Source: Candidatus Tayloriibacteriota bacterium
GTDB taxonomy: Bacteria > Patescibacteriota > Minisyncoccia > Phycocordibacterales > PALSA-1337
Length of the DNA stretch: 13,214 nt
Assembly: GCA_026395095.1 (NCBI GenBank)
Contig: JAPLZI010000025.1
Span: 1-13,214 of the forward strand
Reading direction: 5' to 3'
Part shown: piece after piece, positions 12,928 through 13,214 of the stretch
How the letters are laid out: the number at the start of each line of letters is the position of its first letter
Position numbering within the stretch: position 1 is the stretch's first letter
Translations under genes and position numbers: made by a program
Notes under the pieces: generated by a model
Databases searched by the model: none
What the model saw: the letters and a program-made list of their open reading frames with translations, nothing else
What the model was told of the DNA's origin: nothing

Positions 12928-12956
12928 TTGACAGCATGGTATTATAATGCTATACT
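12928..12956 (+). promoter_or_regulatory. Sigma70-type promoter of the lipoprotein gene
   Basis: TTGACA (12928-12933, perfect) and TATACT (12951-12956, 5 of 6) are separated by exactly 17 nt. It is the best -35/-10 pair in the window. Transcription would start near 12963, leaving a leader of about 54 nt. An inverted repeat, AGCAT at 12933-12937 and ATGCT at 12947-12951, lies within the spacer and could be an operator. The promoter is divergent from that of yebC. Confidence 0.65.
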
Positions 12957-13002
12957 TTTAAGCGTCAGAGTTAGTTTTTTTCAACCACATAATGCTAGTT
13001 CC

Positions 13003-13007
13003 AGGAG
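13003..13007 (+). promoter_or_regulatory. Shine-Dalgarno sequence of the lipoprotein gene
   Basis: AGGAG lies 9 nt before the ATG at 13017, a normal spacing for ribosome binding. It fixes the start. It is the only clear Shine-Dalgarno sequence at a recognised start in the window, which sets this gene apart from its neighbours. Confidence 0.65.
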
Positions 13008-13016
13008 TCTTTTCCC

Positions 13017-13214
13017 ATGAAAAACGTTAAATTCGTCAGTGTCTTAATCGCAGTCAGCACTTTGGTGCTGACCAGCTGTGCGTCGCTCAAGCGGTCATCG
13101 GCCGCATCGGCTTCAAATCCGCTGCCCCCGCCCGTGGCAATCGCGCCCGCCGTCTCAAACATCGCCCCCGCCCCAATCGCGGTCAACCCCATGCAAGTCG
13201 CGGTCGCTCCCATG
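13017..13214 (+). CDS. Ala/Pro-rich lipoprotein, N-terminal part (truncated by window edge)
   Basis: Sixty-six codons are open to the right edge without a stop, so the gene continues outside. The first residues (MKNVKFVSVLIAVSTLVLTSC) form a lipoprotein signal peptide: two lysines, a hydrophobic core and a lipobox LTSC with cysteine 21, the predicted lipidation site after signal peptidase II cleavage. The mature part so far is low-complexity and rich in Ala, Pro and Val, with repeated IAPA/VAPM-like units, as in linkers near the membrane. Its coding bases are visibly more GC-rich than the rest of the window, with most third positions G or C, and it has a full sigma70 promoter and Shine-Dalgarno sequence. 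No domain can be named from this fragment. Confidence 0.75.
   Translation, partial: MKNVKFVSVLIAVSTLVLTSCASLKRSSAASASNPLPPPVAIAPAVSNIAPAPIAVNPMQVAVAPM

Noticed and set aside
12943..12948. TATAAT as the -10 box for the lipoprotein promoter
   Set aside because: It is only 9 nt from the TTGACA; the TATACT at 12951 has the correct 17-nt spacing.
12995..13213. Minus-strand 72-codon open frame over the lipoprotein start
   Set aside because: The plus strand has a promoter, a Shine-Dalgarno sequence, a signal peptide and a lipobox. The Gly/Ala-rich reverse frame is a shadow of GC-rich Ala/Pro codons.
1..13214. tRNA or rRNA genes, CRISPR arrays, insertion sequences, phage or toxin-antitoxin genes
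   Set aside because: No cloverleaf-like segments, direct repeat and spacer series, terminal inverted repeats or transposase motifs were seen on either strand.

Overview
The window looks like a chromosomal segment of a Candidate Phyla Radiation (Patescibacteria) bacterium, most likely Parcubacteria-like. The basis is the set of families: a VirB4-type ATPase followed by small secreted and membrane proteins with a two-helix T4SS pilin-like domain, a compact DnaA and RnpA, a penicillin-binding protein with an Ig-like tail, and a YebC that appears to lack its middle domain. Most starts have no Shine-Dalgarno sequence. This is family recognition by eye; no database search was possible.

Layout. (1) Positions 1-4494, plus strand: the end of a VirB4/TraC-like ATPase, a small polytopic membrane protein, a secreted Ig-like protein, a pilin-like protein with coiled-coil and glycine-zipper regions, and a membrane-anchored, beta-propeller-like protein. 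They are closely packed and partly overlapping, which suggests one cell-envelope machine (type IV secretion, conjugation or attachment). (2) Positions 4497-5800, minus strand: the classical rpmH-rnpA-yidC cluster. rpmH (44 codons) is shorter than most ORF callers report. (3) Positions 5801-8915, plus strand: dnaA, a 256-bp AT-rich gap with origin signatures, dnaN, and a small protein that resembles DciA (DUF721). The gap holds a 12-bp-phased run of DnaA-box-like 9-mers, an inverted pair of box cores, a TAA/TAG trinucleotide tract like a DnaA-trio, and an AT-rich stretch. (4) Positions 8922-12879, minus strand: a class A penicillin-binding protein, a small acidic protein of unknown function, ruvC and a short-form yebC. 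(5) Positions 12928-13214, plus strand: a consensus-like sigma70 promoter, a leader with a real Shine-Dalgarno sequence, and the start of a GC-rich, Ala/Pro-rich lipoprotein cut by the window edge.

How it fits together: the segment is centred on a probable oriC. rpmH-rnpA-yidC and dnaA-dnaN run away from it on opposite sides. The envelope operon on the left and the PBP/ruvC/yebC block on the right read toward it. The best candidates for something little described are the pilin/glycine-zipper protein and its operon, the origin architecture, the apparent use of -10 elements 6-8 nt before start codons (leaderless transcripts), the domain-deleted YebC, and the compositionally distinct lipoprotein at the right edge.
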